Shown: piece by piece, positions 43,051-52,669 of the stretch
Layout: the number at the start of each line of letters is the position of its first letter
Position numbering within the stretch: position 1 is the first letter of the stretch
Origin: Martelella mediterranea DSM 17316
GTDB taxonomy: Bacteria > Pseudomonadota > Alphaproteobacteria > Rhizobiales > Rhizobiaceae
Assembly: GCF_002043005.1 (NCBI RefSeq)
Contig: NZ_CP020330.1
Location: 2,870,001-2,934,000, forward strand
Reading direction: 5' to 3'
Length of the DNA stretch: 64,000 nucleotides
The notes under the pieces: generated by a model
What the model saw: only the letters and a program-made list of their open reading frames with translations
Databases searched by the model: none
Told to the model about the DNA's origin: nothing
Program-made: the position numbers and the translations under genes

Positions 43051-45891
43051 ATGACCGACAGCCAGCAAACAGACCTGCCAACGGCGCTTCGCAAGGCCCG
43101 CGACGCCGCCCGGATGCCGCGTGCCATCCCGCTCAATGAGGTTGATGGCGTCTTCGTTGTCGAAGAGGGCGCTGCCGACGTGTTCGCGGTCGACCCCGAT
43201 ACGCAGATCTACGGCCCCCTGCATCATCTCATGCGCCTCGCCGGCGGCGACGCATTCACCGGGCTGGCCGATGTCGTCTGGGAAGGAGGCGCGCCCGATA
43301 TCATCGTTGTCCCCGCACCCGGCTGCCGCCTCGCCGCCACCGAAGAAGGGCCGTCCGGCGCTGGCGTCGACGCCTGGATCGGCCGCCTGCTGGCTGCCTG
43401 CCCATCCGCCCTGCCGCCACGCGGCATCGCGCCGTTGCGCGCCGGGCAGCATGTCTCGATACCGGAAGGAGCGGCGGTCTGCGCCGCCGGCGCATTGCTC
43501 TGGCTTGAGACGGATGGCGTTCTCAAGTCAGGCGACGGGCGCGAGCTCGGGCCGGGTCTGGCGCCGCTGACGGCGGATTTCTGGGTCCAGGCGCAGGCCC
43601 CGGTCACGGCGCGGGTCCATGATAGCGCAGCCCTTGCCGAGGCGGGATGGCTGCAACGCGGGCGGGCGGAAGCGCTGCGTGTCGCGCTCGCAGGCATCGC
43701 AACGATGCTGGCCACAAATCGTCTTGTCGGCCGGGACGATGTCGGGCGTCGCGACCAGGCGGCAGAGCTGCGCCTGAAGGCCGCCTCCGGCGAGGTGGCG
43801 GCGCTTCTCGATCACCGGGCGAAACAGCCAGCGGGCACGCTGGAGCCCGATGCGCTGGCGCGCTGCGCGGCGCGCGTGGCGGCGGCGGATGGTATCCGGC
43901 TGAAGGCCCAACGGTCTCTTGTTAAAGGGGAGCGCGGCGAGGCGATCGCGGCGATCGCCCGGGCCAACCATGTGCGCTGCAGGCGCGCCCGGCTGCCGGA
44001 GGAATGGTGGCGCGGCGACCACGGCGCGTTCCTGGCCTTTACCGAAAGCGGCGAACCCGCCTGCCTCATTCCCGGCCGCTTCGGTTATCGCCATATCGAT
44101 TCCGAGGGCCGCGAGCGCAAGGTCGGCAGGCAGTTTGCCGAAACGCTCGCGCCGGAAGCCTATATCTTCTATCGACCGCTGCCGGACGGCAAGGTGACGT
44201 CGCGCATGCTGCTCGGCTTCGTGTTCCGCAACAATGTCCGGGCTTTCGCCACCATCCTGATCGCGTCGGCCTGCGCGGCGCTGCTGGCGCTGCTCACGCC
44301 GCTGGTGTCCGGCCATATCTTCGATACGATCATCCCGAAAGCCGAATATGACCAGTTGCGCCAGGTCACCATCGTTCTGGTGGCGGCGGCGTTCGCCACG
44401 CTCGGCTTCGGCACGGCGCGCGCGCTGACGCAATTGCGGATGCGCGGCCGGATCGACGCGGTGGTGCAGAGCGCGGTCTGGGACCGGCTGCTGCGCCTGC
44501 CGGCCTCCTTCTTCCAGCAATACGAGGTCGGCGATCTCGCGAACCGCGCATCCGGGATCAACGCGCTCAGCCGGGCACTCAGTGGCTCGACCCTTTCGGT
44601 CCTGTTCAGCGGTTTGTTCTCCACCGTCAGCCTGGCGATGATGTTCTATTATCAGCCCATGCTCGCCGGCATTGCCGTGGGCTTCGTGGTGTTCGTCATT
44701 CTGATCAGTTCGGCTTTTGCCTATCTGCAATTGCTATACCAGCGCGAACAATACGAACTGCGCGGAAAACTGTCCGCCAGAACCTTCCAGTTCGTATCCG
44801 GCATTGCTACGCTGAAGGTCAACGGTGCGGAACGGCTGGCATTTGCCGACTGGACCGAACGCTTTGCCCGCGACATGCATTTCCGGCTGCGCTCCAACGT
44901 GCTGTCCTACAGCGAGGGGCTGCTGACGAGCGGGGTTCTCATCGTCTTCCATATCGTCGCGCTGGCGGTGTTCGCCTTTTATGTCGAGGACGTGTCGACC
45001 GGAACCTTCATCGCGTTCAACACGGCCTTCGGGCAGTTTTACGGCGGGCTCTCCGGCTTTGCCGGCGCGTTCGTCACGCTGATGTCGCTGAAGCCGCTCT
45101 ATGAACGCACCGAGCCCATTCTGGCGGGTGAACCGGAGGTTTCGGGCGCTAAAATAGACCCCGGCGAGTTGAGCGGCCGGATCGTCATCGCCCATGCCAG
45201 CTTCGCCTATGAGGCGGCCGACCGGCCGATCCTCGACGATGTGAGCCTGGATATCCGGCCCGGCGAGTTCGTGGCGGTCGTGGGGCCGTCGGGCAGCGGC
45301 AAGTCGACGCTGCTGCGCTTGCTGCTGGGCTTCGCGACGCCCCAAAAGGGCGGCGTTGCCTATGACGGTCATGATCTTGAAAAGGTCGATCCCGCCGCGC
45401 TGCGCCGGCAGATCGGCGTGGTCCTTCAGGATGGCAAGCTCCTGACAGGCAGCATTCGCGACAACATCACCGCCAACGGCATCTACACCGAGGCCGATAT
45501 CTGGCAGGCCGTCAGGGATTCCGGCCTCGAGCGCGATATCAGGGCGATGCCGATGGGCTTGCAGACGCCGGTCGGCGAGGGCGCGGCAACCTTCTCGGGC
45601 GGGCAGAAGCAACGGCTTCTGATCGCGCGCGCCCTGGTGCGCAAGCCGCGCATCGTGCTGTTCGATGAAGCGACCAGCGCTCTCGACAATGTCACCCAGG
45701 CCGAGGTCAGCGCCGCGCTGGAGCGCATGAAGGCGACTCGCATCATCATCGCGCATCGGCTTTCAACGATCCGCCACGCCGACCGCATCCATGTTCTTGA
45801 AAACGGCAGGATCGTCGAAAGCGGGAGTTTTGACGAACTGCTCGCGCGGGACGGTGCTTTCACCGCGCTGGCAAACCGTCAACTGGCATAG
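43051..45891 (+). CDS. NHLM bacteriocin-export ABC transporter, permease/ATPase subunit 2
   Basis: A 946-residue transporter. About 380 N-terminal residues lack peptidase residues and begin with a cupin/cyclic-nucleotide-binding-like stretch (GVFVVEEGAADVFAV, PLHHLMRLAGGDAF), then helical linker. The membrane domain starts near 390 (NNVRAFATILIASACAAL) and the C-terminal ATPase has GPSGSGKST, FSGGQKQR and VLFDEATSALD. This matches the second ABC subunit that accompanies C39 transporters in NHLM clusters, and it probably heterodimerises with it. Last gene of the export locus. Confidence 0.92.
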   Translation: MTDSQQTDLPTALRKARDAARMPRAIPLNEVDGVFVVEEGAADVFAVDPDTQIYGPLHHLMRLAGGDAFTGLADVVWEGGAPDIIVVPAPGCRLAATEEGPSGAGVDAWIGRLLAACPSALPPRGIAPLRAGQHVSIPEGAAVCAAGALLWLETDGVLKSGDGRELGPGLAPLTADFWVQAQAPVTARVHDSAALAEAGWLQRGRAEALRVALAGIATMLATNRLVGRDDVGRRDQAAELRLKAASGEVAALLDHRAKQPAGTLEPDALARCAARVAAADGIRLKAQRSLVKGERGEAIAAIARANHVRCRRARLPEEWWRGDHGAFLAFTESGEPACLIPGRFGYRHIDSEGRERKVGRQFAETLAPEAYIFYRPLPDGKVTSRMLLGFVFRNNVRAFATILIASACAALLALLTPLVSGHIFDTIIPKAEYDQLRQVTIVLVAAAFATLGFGTARALTQLRMRGRIDAVVQSAVWDRLLRLPASFFQQYEVGDLANRASGINALSRALSGSTLSVLFSGLFSTVSLAMMFYYQPMLAGIAVGFVVFVILISSAFAYLQLLYQREQYELRGKLSARTFQFVSGIATLKVNGAERLAFADWTERFARDMHFRLRSNVLSYSEGLLTSGVLIVFHIVALAVFAFYVEDVSTGTFIAFNTAFGQFYGGLSGFAGAFVTLMSLKPLYERTEPILAGEPEVSGAKIDPGELSGRIVIAHASFAYEAADRPILDDVSLDIRPGEFVAVVGPSGSGKSTLLRLLLGFATPQKGGVAYDGHDLEKVDPAALRRQIGVVLQDGKLLTGSIRDNITANGIYTEADIWQAVRDSGLERDIRAMPMGLQTPVGEGAATFSGGQKQRLLIARALVRKPRIVLFDEATSALDNVTQAEVSAALERMKATRIIIAHRLSTIRHADRIHVLENGRIVESGSFDELLARDGAFTALANRQLA

Positions 45892-45979
45892 AGCCCCTCA
45901 GGTTTAAATGGGGGCAGTGTGCACAGAAGGACGCGCCGGTCTGGGCAAACAGGCGCTCCTCTTTTCAGCCTGGCAGGGT

Positions 45980-46891
45980 CTACCGTTCATACGGCTCGCC
46001 GAGCGAGGCGATGCCGTTGAGCTTCAGCAGGCGTCGGTCGGCAGAGATGATGCCGAGCACGATGATGGTGACGATATAGGGCAGGGCGGAGAGCAGTTGC
46101 GAGGGCAGGCCGACGCCGGACGCCTGGGCGGCAAGGCTCAGCAGCGAAACCAGCCCGAACATGCAGGCGCCGAGAAAGACCCGGCCCGTCAGCCACGTGC
46201 CGAAGACGACGAGGGCGATGGCGATCCAGCCGCGTCCGGCGATCATGCCGTCGGCCCAGAGCGGCGTGTAGACCGTTGCGGCATAGGCGCCGGCAAAACC
46301 TGCCATGGCGCCGCCGAAGACGATCGCCGCCAGACGCACGGCGATGACCGGAAAGCCGATCGCATGCGCGGCCTTGGGGTTTTCGCCGACGGCCCGTATG
46401 ACGAGGCCCGTCTTGGTGCGGTTCAGCATGAACCAGACGCCGAATGTGGCCACCAGCGACAGCCAGACCACGATATCCTGGCTGAACAGTCCACCGACCA
46501 CGGGGATATCGGAGAGGCCAGGGATCGCAAGCTTCGGCAGGCCTTTGATCGTCAGGCTCTCATAGGTCTTGCCGAACAGCGCCGAAAGCCCCTGTCCGAG
46601 AATGCCGATCGCAAGCCCGGCCGCGACCTGATTGGCCCGGAAACCCAGCACGACGAAGGCAAAGATCAACGCAAGCAGCGCGCTGACGATGCCTGCGGCG
46701 ACAAATCCGAGAATATGGCTTCCGCTTTGATAGACGACGATGAAGGCGATCGCCGCGCCCAGCGCCATCAGCCCCTCGAGGCCGAGATTGATCACCCCGG
46801 AGCGCTCGACCACGAGCTCGCCGAGGGCGGCCAGCAGGAACGGCGTTGCGGCGGCGAGCATGCCGGCGATGATGAATTCGACTGCGTTCAT
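45980..46891 (-). CDS. BMP-type ABC transporter permease (nucleoside/purine importer)
   Basis: A 303-residue permease of the BPD_transp_2 (RbsC-like) family with about eight to nine segments (GELVVERSGVINLGLEGLMALGA is the typical start). ATG 46891 (MNAVEFIIAG) is chosen; its stop-start overlap with the upstream permease is four bases. Last gene of the minus-strand purine operon, 88 bases from the convergent exporter gene. Confidence 0.92.
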   Translation of the reverse strand: MNAVEFIIAGMLAAATPFLLAALGELVVERSGVINLGLEGLMALGAAIAFIVVYQSGSHILGFVAAGIVSALLALIFAFVVLGFRANQVAAGLAIGILGQGLSALFGKTYESLTIKGLPKLAIPGLSDIPVVGGLFSQDIVVWLSLVATFGVWFMLNRTKTGLVIRAVGENPKAAHAIGFPVIAVRLAAIVFGGAMAGFAGAYAATVYTPLWADGMIAGRGWIAIALVVFGTWLTGRVFLGACMFGLVSLLSLAAQASGVGLPSQLLSALPYIVTIIVLGIISADRRLLKLNGIASLGEPYER

Positions 46892-47982
46892 GCCGCGCTC
46901 CGACGATGGGTGGCCGGCCACTCCAGCCGATAGCGCACGAAAGCGATGGCGACGAGATAGGCCAGAAGCAGGCTGCCCTGGAATACCCGAACCGCCGCGA
47001 CCGGTAGGTTGGCGGAGACCATGGCATTGTCCCCGCCGATATAGAGCGCTGCCATGAACAGCGAGGAGAAGATGATCCCGATGGGGTGCAGGCCGCCGAG
47101 ATAGGCAACGATGATCGCCGCATAGCCGTAGCCCGTCGCAATCGAACGCTGGAGCTGGCCGACGGGGCCGGCCACTTCGGCAGCGCCCGCGAGGCCGGCC
47201 GCAAAGCCACCGATCAGCAGCGAAAGCCAGATCGCGCTCTTGTCGCTAAACCCGGCATAGCCCGCCGCCTTCGGCGCCAGCCCGCCGACCTGCAGCCTGT
47301 AGCCCATGAAGCTCTTCTGCATGAACACGAAGGCGGCGGCCGAGAAGGCGAGCGCGATCAGCAGCGAAACATTGACCCTGGTGCCGGGGATCAGCGTCGG
47401 CACCATCGCGTCATACTGAAACATCACCGATTGCGGGAAGTTGAAGCCGTTCGGGTCCTTCCACGGCCCGAGCAGCAGGTAGTAGAGCAATTGCAGCGCG
47501 ACGAGGCTCAGCATCAGCGAAACGAGGATTTCACTGGCGTTGAGGCGCGCGCGCCAGAACGCCGTGATCGACGCCCACAGCGCGCCGCCGACGGCGCCGA
47601 GCAGAAGCATCAGCGGCCAGATCCAGAACCCCGTCGCCATCGGGAACCAGACCGGTATCGCGGAGGCGAAGATCGCGCCGAGGATGAACTGTCCTTCCGC
47701 GCCGATATTGAACACCTTCGCCCGGAACCCGATCGCGAGACCCTGCGCGATCAAAAGCAGCGGTCCGGTTTTCAGCAGCACTTCCGAAAACGAGGTCCAG
47801 GAGATGAAGGGTTCGAGCAGCATGGCATAGACGACCGCCACCGGGCTGCGGCCCATCAGCACGTAAAGCCCGACATTGAGGATCACGGCCACTAGCAGCG
47901 CCAGCGGCGGCGCGAGCAGGGTCGCCTTCAAGGAGGCCTGCTCGCGCTTCACCAGATTGGGCAGGAATGACAGGGCGGTCAT
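46888..47982 (-). CDS. BMP-type ABC transporter permease (nucleoside/purine importer)
   Basis: A 364-residue membrane protein, partner of the following permease. It carries the family stretch KVFNIGAEGQFILGAIFAS and the coupling loop RLNASEILVSLMLS. It overlaps both neighbours by four bases, so ATPase and both permeases are translationally coupled. Confidence 0.92.
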   Translation of the reverse strand: MTALSFLPNLVKREQASLKATLLAPPLALLVAVILNVGLYVLMGRSPVAVVYAMLLEPFISWTSFSEVLLKTGPLLLIAQGLAIGFRAKVFNIGAEGQFILGAIFASAIPVWFPMATGFWIWPLMLLLGAVGGALWASITAFWRARLNASEILVSLMLSLVALQLLYYLLLGPWKDPNGFNFPQSVMFQYDAMVPTLIPGTRVNVSLLIALAFSAAAFVFMQKSFMGYRLQVGGLAPKAAGYAGFSDKSAIWLSLLIGGFAAGLAGAAEVAGPVGQLQRSIATGYGYAAIIVAYLGGLHPIGIIFSSLFMAALYIGGDNAMVSANLPVAAVRVFQGSLLLAYLVAIAFVRYRLEWPATHRRSAA

Positions 47983-49490
47983 GAGGCGCGCTTTCCTGCT
48001 TCGGAACCGATCATGTAGCGGCCGATCTCCTCGGGTCGGGTGTCGCGGGTGACGAGCGGCGGGCTCAGCCTGCCGTGATGGAGCACCTGGATATGGTCGG
48101 AAAGCTCGAACAATTCCTCAAGCTCCTCGGAAATCACCAGGATCGCCATGCCGGCATTGCGCAGCGCGACCAGCCGCTGCCGGATCGCGGTCGCGGCTCC
48201 GATGTCAACGCCCCAGGTCGGCTGGGCAACGAACAGCAGTTTCGGCGCCAGCATGATCTCGCGCCCGACGATGAATTTCTGCAGATTGCCGCCGGAAAGC
48301 GCGCCGGCTTCGGCCTGCGGGCCCGGCGTGCGGACGTCATATTCGCTGATGCACTCAAGGGCGAAGGCCTCTGCCGCTTTCCTGTCGATCACGCCGTTGC
48401 GGACCACGTTGCGGCCATGGGCGGTCAGAATGGCGTTTATCGCCAGAGACATTTCCGGAACCGCGCCCCGGCCAAGCCGTTCTTCCGGAACGAAGGCGAA
48501 TCCGAGCTTGCGGCGTGCGGCGGCACCCATGGGACCAACATCCTTGCCCATCATGAAGATGCGGTCAGCGGTGGGAAGCCGGGTCTCGCCGGAAATCAGA
48601 GCGGTCAGCTCGCTCTGGCCATTGCCGGAAATGCCGGCGATGCCGAGGATTTCGCCGCCGCGAACGGTGAGTGTAATGCCGGAAAGCGACACGCCGAACG
48701 GGTCTTCGGGCTTGTAGTCGAGGCCGATGATCTCGAGTTGCTTGTCGCCCTGCTCGACCGGTTCGGCGGGCACCGGCTCGGGGATGTCGCGGCCGATCAT
48801 CATCTTCGCAAGCGTATGCTCGTCATGCGCGCGCGGGTCGAGATGGCCGGTGACGCGACCGGCGCGCAGGATCGTCGCCCGGTCGCAGATCGCCTGGATT
48901 TCCTCCAGTTTGTGCGAGATCAGCAGGATCGACACGCCGCCATCGCGCAGGCGTTGCAATGTCTCGAACAGTAGGGTGACCGCCTGTGGCGGCAGCACCG
49001 ATGTCGGCTCGTCGAGGATGAGCAGCTTGGGATCGGTCATCAGGCAGCGGATGATCTCGACCCGCTGACGCTCGCCCACCGAAAGCGCGTGGACATGGGC
49101 GAAGGGATCGACCTCCAGCCCGAAATCGCGGCCGAGCGCGCGCATGCGCTCGGCAAGCGCGGCCTTGGCGCCGGGCATGACGAGTTGGATATTCTCGACG
49201 ACGGTCAGCGTCTCGAACAGGGAGAAATGCTGGAACACCATTCCAATGCCCTGGCGGCGGGCGGCGGCGGGAGAGGCGAGCGCGATCGGCTCGCCATTCC
49301 ACGCCATGCTGCCGGCGTCGGGCTGCTCCACGCCATAGATCAGCTTCATCAGCGTGGACTTGCCCGCGCCGTTCTCGCCGAGGATCGCATGGATCGATCG
49401 CGGAGCGACGGCGAGGTCTATGTCCTGGTTGGCCTGGACCTGTCCGTAGCTCTTCGAAATGCCCCTGAGCGAAAGGAGTGGTGTCTCCAT
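47979..49490 (-). CDS. BMP-type ABC transporter ATP-binding protein (two ATPase domains)
   Basis: A 503-residue tandem ATPase of the sugar/nucleoside CUT2/BMP group. The first domain has GENGAGKST, LSVGERQR and LLILDEPTSVL. The second has a degenerate Walker A region (GISGNGQSE), LSGGNLQK and the divergent LLFVAQPTWGVD, as is usual for the inactive site. Drives uptake with the two permeases downstream. Confidence 0.94.
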   Translation of the reverse strand: METPLLSLRGISKSYGQVQANQDIDLAVAPRSIHAILGENGAGKSTLMKLIYGVEQPDAGSMAWNGEPIALASPAAARRQGIGMVFQHFSLFETLTVVENIQLVMPGAKAALAERMRALGRDFGLEVDPFAHVHALSVGERQRVEIIRCLMTDPKLLILDEPTSVLPPQAVTLLFETLQRLRDGGVSILLISHKLEEIQAICDRATILRAGRVTGHLDPRAHDEHTLAKMMIGRDIPEPVPAEPVEQGDKQLEIIGLDYKPEDPFGVSLSGITLTVRGGEILGIAGISGNGQSELTALISGETRLPTADRIFMMGKDVGPMGAAARRKLGFAFVPEERLGRGAVPEMSLAINAILTAHGRNVVRNGVIDRKAAEAFALECISEYDVRTPGPQAEAGALSGGNLQKFIVGREIMLAPKLLFVAQPTWGVDIGAATAIRQRLVALRNAGMAILVISEELEELFELSDHIQVLHHGRLSPPLVTRDTRPEEIGRYMIGSEAGKRAS

Positions 49491-49502
49491 TCCCTGCGGG
49501 CC

Positions 49503-50600
49503 TTATTGCGGCAGCGGCGTGGTGACGCCCTTGACGTGCCAGTCCATGGCGACGATCTGTTCGTCGGTCATGGTCTCGCCGGCGGCCACGCCCTCGCTGC
49601 CGTCAGCCTTGGCGATCGGCCCGGTGAACGGCGAGAAGCTGCCGTCGGCGATCTGGGCTTCGGTCGACTTGATCTTCTCCATGATGTCGGCAGGGATGTC
49701 GCTGTTGAGGTCGACGACTTCGACCACATTGTCAGCCATACCGAGGAAGGCATTGGCGCCCTTGAATGTTCCGTTCATATGGGCATCGACCTGCGCCTTG
49801 AAATAGGGCGACCAGTCGGTGGCCACGCAGCCGAGATATTTCTCCGGCGCGTATTTCTGCATCGACGAGTTGAGGTTGAAGGCGTAGACGCCGGCTTCCT
49901 CGCAGGCCGAGATGACCGAGGGCGTGTCCTGGGCGTTGGAGAAGATCACGTCGCAGCCCTGCGCGATCAGCGCCTTGGCGGCATCCTGTTCCTGTGCCGG
50001 ATCGAACCAGGAATTGACCCAGACAACCGAGACCTCGACATCCGGATTGACCGCCTGCGCGCCGAGCGTGAAGGCATTGATCGAGGTGATCAGCTCAGGA
50101 ATGGCGAAGGCCGAGACAGAGCCGAGCTTGCCGGATTTTGAAACCGCTGCGGCGGCCATGCCGAGCAGATAGGTGCCCTGGAAATATTTGGCGGCAAACG
50201 GCGAGAAATTCGGTCCGACCATATAGCCGGAGGCATGCAGCACGCTGATCTTCGGATTGCGCCGGGCGATCTGGAACGCGCCGTTCTGATAGCCGAACGA
50301 TCCGGCGATCAGGAAATTATTCCCATCGGCGACGGTCTTGTTCATGATCCGGTCGGCATCCGGGCCTTCCATGATGTTTTCAAGCACGGTGACCTTCACC
50401 TTGTCGCCATAGGCTTCCTTGACCGGCTCGAGGCCTGCGGCCAGTGCATGGCCCCAGCCGACATCGCCGATCGGTGACGGCACGACGAGGGTGATGCCGA
50501 GCGGTTCGTCGGCGGCGAAGGCGTGCCGGGTGCCCATGGCACCGGCAAGGCCGGTGGCGGCTGCGGCCTGGATCAAGGTTCTGCGGGTAATCTTGGTCAT
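49503..50600 (-). CDS. BMP-family substrate-binding protein (purine/nucleoside)
   Basis: A 365-residue periplasmic binding protein of the Bmp/PnrA family. The N-terminus (TKITRRTLIQAAAATGLAGA) has a twin arginine before the hydrophobic core, so Tat export is possible. The mature part has the family start LGITLVVPSPIGDVGWGHA and CDVIFSNAQDTPSVI. BMP proteins bind nucleosides or purines. ATG 50600 is chosen; the frame upstream lacks the signal. It lies between the deaminase and ATPase genes of the purine operon. Confidence 0.92.
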   Translation of the reverse strand: MTKITRRTLIQAAAATGLAGAMGTRHAFAADEPLGITLVVPSPIGDVGWGHALAAGLEPVKEAYGDKVKVTVLENIMEGPDADRIMNKTVADGNNFLIAGSFGYQNGAFQIARRNPKISVLHASGYMVGPNFSPFAAKYFQGTYLLGMAAAAVSKSGKLGSVSAFAIPELITSINAFTLGAQAVNPDVEVSVVWVNSWFDPAQEQDAAKALIAQGCDVIFSNAQDTPSVISACEEAGVYAFNLNSSMQKYAPEKYLGCVATDWSPYFKAQVDAHMNGTFKGANAFLGMADNVVEVVDLNSDIPADIMEKIKSTEAQIADGSFSPFTGPIAKADGSEGVAAGETMTDEQIVAMDWHVKGVTTPLPQ

Positions 50601-50626
50601 GTTATCGGTTCCCTGGAGGTTGGTCT

Positions 50627-52006
50627 TCACATTGCAATGCCGGCGAGCGCCTGTTCGGCGTCCGCAAAAAGCTTGTGCTCGTCGAGGCCGGCGAATGCGC
50701 CATCCTGCCAGACGATCCGTCCGTTGATCATGGTCATGTCGGTCGCGCTGCCGATGCCGACGCGTGGGATCAGGCTCAGCGGATCGTGTCTGGTGCCGAC
50801 ATAGTCCATGCGGCGCGTGTCGATCGCGAACAGGTCGGCGGCCATGCCGGGCGCGAGCCGGCCGATATCGTTGCGCCCAAGCAGGCTTGCGCCGCCAGTG
50901 GTGGCGTAGGCCAGGAAATCGGCGGGCGGCGGCACGGGGTGCTCGCGGGTCGATGAGACCAGGCATTGCAGCATGTAGCCCGAATGCAGGCAGTGCATCA
51001 GGTTGGAATTGTCGTTGGAGGCAGCACCATCGCAGCCGAGCCCGACACGCAGGCCGAAGGCGGCCATCGCCGGAATGTCGGTCACCTCGGCGCCGACCAG
51101 ATACACCGGCTCCGGGCAGTGGGAGACGCCGGTGCCGCTTGCCGCCATCCGGCGAAGCTCGTCATGGCTCAGTTCCCAGCAATGGGCGTAGAAGGTGTCG
51201 GGGCCGGCAAAACCGATCTCCTCCAGATAGTCGACAGTGCGCTTGCCGTAACGGGCCTCCATCACCGGGCTTTCGCCCTCGCCGACATGGGTGTGCAGCA
51301 ACACGCCGCGATCGCGCGCCAGACGCACCGATTCCACGAAGGTCTCGCGATAGCTGTTGACCGGCTGGCAGGGCGAGACCACGACCTGGCGCATGCTGAA
51401 GGGCTTTGCATCGTGATAGGCGTCGATCAGCCGCGCGCAGTCATCGATAAATTCGTCGGTGGTCTCCAGCATCTCGTCGGGTATGGTCGAGCCCTCGGAT
51501 TTCGGCAGGCTGTTGCCGCCGCGCCCGGCGTGGAACCGCATGCCGAACAGGTCAGCGGCCTCGAACTGGCGGTCGATCAGCCGTTTGCCGGCATGGCGCG
51601 GGAAATTGTACTGATGGTCGAAGGCGGTGGTGCAGCCATGCTTGATCAGTTCGGCCATGGCCGTGACTGAGGAATGATAGAAACAGTCCTCGTCAAGCCG
51701 CGAGAACACCGGATAAATCCGGTCGAGCCATTCGATGACTGACAGTTTGGTCCAGTCCAGATCGGCCCGGTTGCGCACGAAGCACTGGAAGAAGTGATGA
51801 TGCGTGTTGACGAGGCCGGGATAGACGAACCATCCATCCGCATCGATTTCCGTCGTGCCCCCGGGAATTTCTCCCTCGGCAAGACCCGTGCCGATGGCCT
51901 TGATCGCCGGGCCCTCGGTGAGAAGATCGACATTGCGCAGCACGGTCGGACCGTTGCCTTCATCGACCACAACGGCCGCGCAGTTCTTGAGCAGATAGCC
52001 GGTCAC
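50627..52006 (-). CDS. Amidohydrolase, 8-oxoguanine/guanine-type deaminase
   Basis: A 459-residue metal-dependent hydrolase of the AtzB/TrzN-like group. Zinc ligands: NTHHHFFQCF (His-x-His), THVGEGE, YAHCWELS, and the Asp of GLGCDGAASND. The sequence resembles enzymes annotated as 8-oxoguanine deaminase, which release ammonia from a purine ring. It abuts the GST gene directly (52006/52007) and precedes the BMP binding protein. The substrate is inferred from the purine importer; s-triazine hydrolases share the fold. Confidence 0.85.
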   Translation of the reverse strand: MTGYLLKNCAAVVVDEGNGPTVLRNVDLLTEGPAIKAIGTGLAEGEIPGGTTEIDADGWFVYPGLVNTHHHFFQCFVRNRADLDWTKLSVIEWLDRIYPVFSRLDEDCFYHSSVTAMAELIKHGCTTAFDHQYNFPRHAGKRLIDRQFEAADLFGMRFHAGRGGNSLPKSEGSTIPDEMLETTDEFIDDCARLIDAYHDAKPFSMRQVVVSPCQPVNSYRETFVESVRLARDRGVLLHTHVGEGESPVMEARYGKRTVDYLEEIGFAGPDTFYAHCWELSHDELRRMAASGTGVSHCPEPVYLVGAEVTDIPAMAAFGLRVGLGCDGAASNDNSNLMHCLHSGYMLQCLVSSTREHPVPPPADFLAYATTGGASLLGRNDIGRLAPGMAADLFAIDTRRMDYVGTRHDPLSLIPRVGIGSATDMTMINGRIVWQDGAFAGLDEHKLFADAEQALAGIAM

Positions 52007-52669
52007 TCAGCTTTCCTCCGCCGCGTGTTCCGGTTCAGGCTTCAGTTCATGCAGCCGGTGGATGCCCGGCATCTCGATGAAGCCGTCGAGCGAGCGGATG
52101 GCGCGCAGCCACATGCGGATCGTCGGGTAGGGATCGAGCAGGATATTGCCGTCGGGGGCGAGCGCCACATAGGGGAAGCAGGCGATATCGGCTATCGTTG
52201 GCCGGTCGGCGGCAAGATAGCGCATGCCACGTTCGCGTTGCTCGAAAAGCCCCATCTCCAGTTCCCTGAGGGCCGCGACGCCCGCGGCGGACATGGCATC
52301 GATGTCGCCCGGCATGTTGAGCATCTGATGAAGCCTGGCACCGCCGAGGCTCGCCGTCAGCCTGGGCGAGAAGGCAAGCCATTGCTGCACGAGGGCGATC
52401 TCGACGGGATTATCGGCCCGACCAAGCCACGCGGGCGCCGAACCGGCCGCGATATAGGCGAGCATGGCCGAGGATTCGGTCAGCACGAGATCGCCATCCG
52501 TCAGGATCGGGAGCGTTCCCGCCGGATTGAGCTGCCGCATTTCCGGGCCGCGATGTTCCCTGCCGGGGTGAAAGTCGACCGCGCGGGTCTCAAGCGTGAC
52601 GCCGGCCAGCGCCGCCATCAGCCGGACCTTGTAACAGCTTGGAGAAAGTATGTAGTCGTAGAGTTTCAT
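52007..52669 (-). CDS. Glutathione S-transferase-like protein
   Basis: A 220-residue protein with an N-terminal thioredoxin-like domain (YDYILSPSCYKVRLMAALAGV, with LTESSAMLAYIA as the GSH gamma-glutamyl site) and a C-terminal helical domain (LFEQRERGMRYLAADRPTIADIACFPYVAL). It overlaps the oxygenase start-stop by four bases. Its place next to a Rieske-less oxygenase recalls NdmE, a GST-like structural subunit of the purine N7-demethylase complex of Pseudomonas putida CBB5. A detoxifying role is the alternative. Confidence 0.88.
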   Translation of the reverse strand: MKLYDYILSPSCYKVRLMAALAGVTLETRAVDFHPGREHRGPEMRQLNPAGTLPILTDGDLVLTESSAMLAYIAAGSAPAWLGRADNPVEIALVQQWLAFSPRLTASLGGARLHQMLNMPGDIDAMSAAGVAALRELEMGLFEQRERGMRYLAADRPTIADIACFPYVALAPDGNILLDPYPTIRMWLRAIRSLDGFIEMPGIHRLHELKPEPEHAAEES

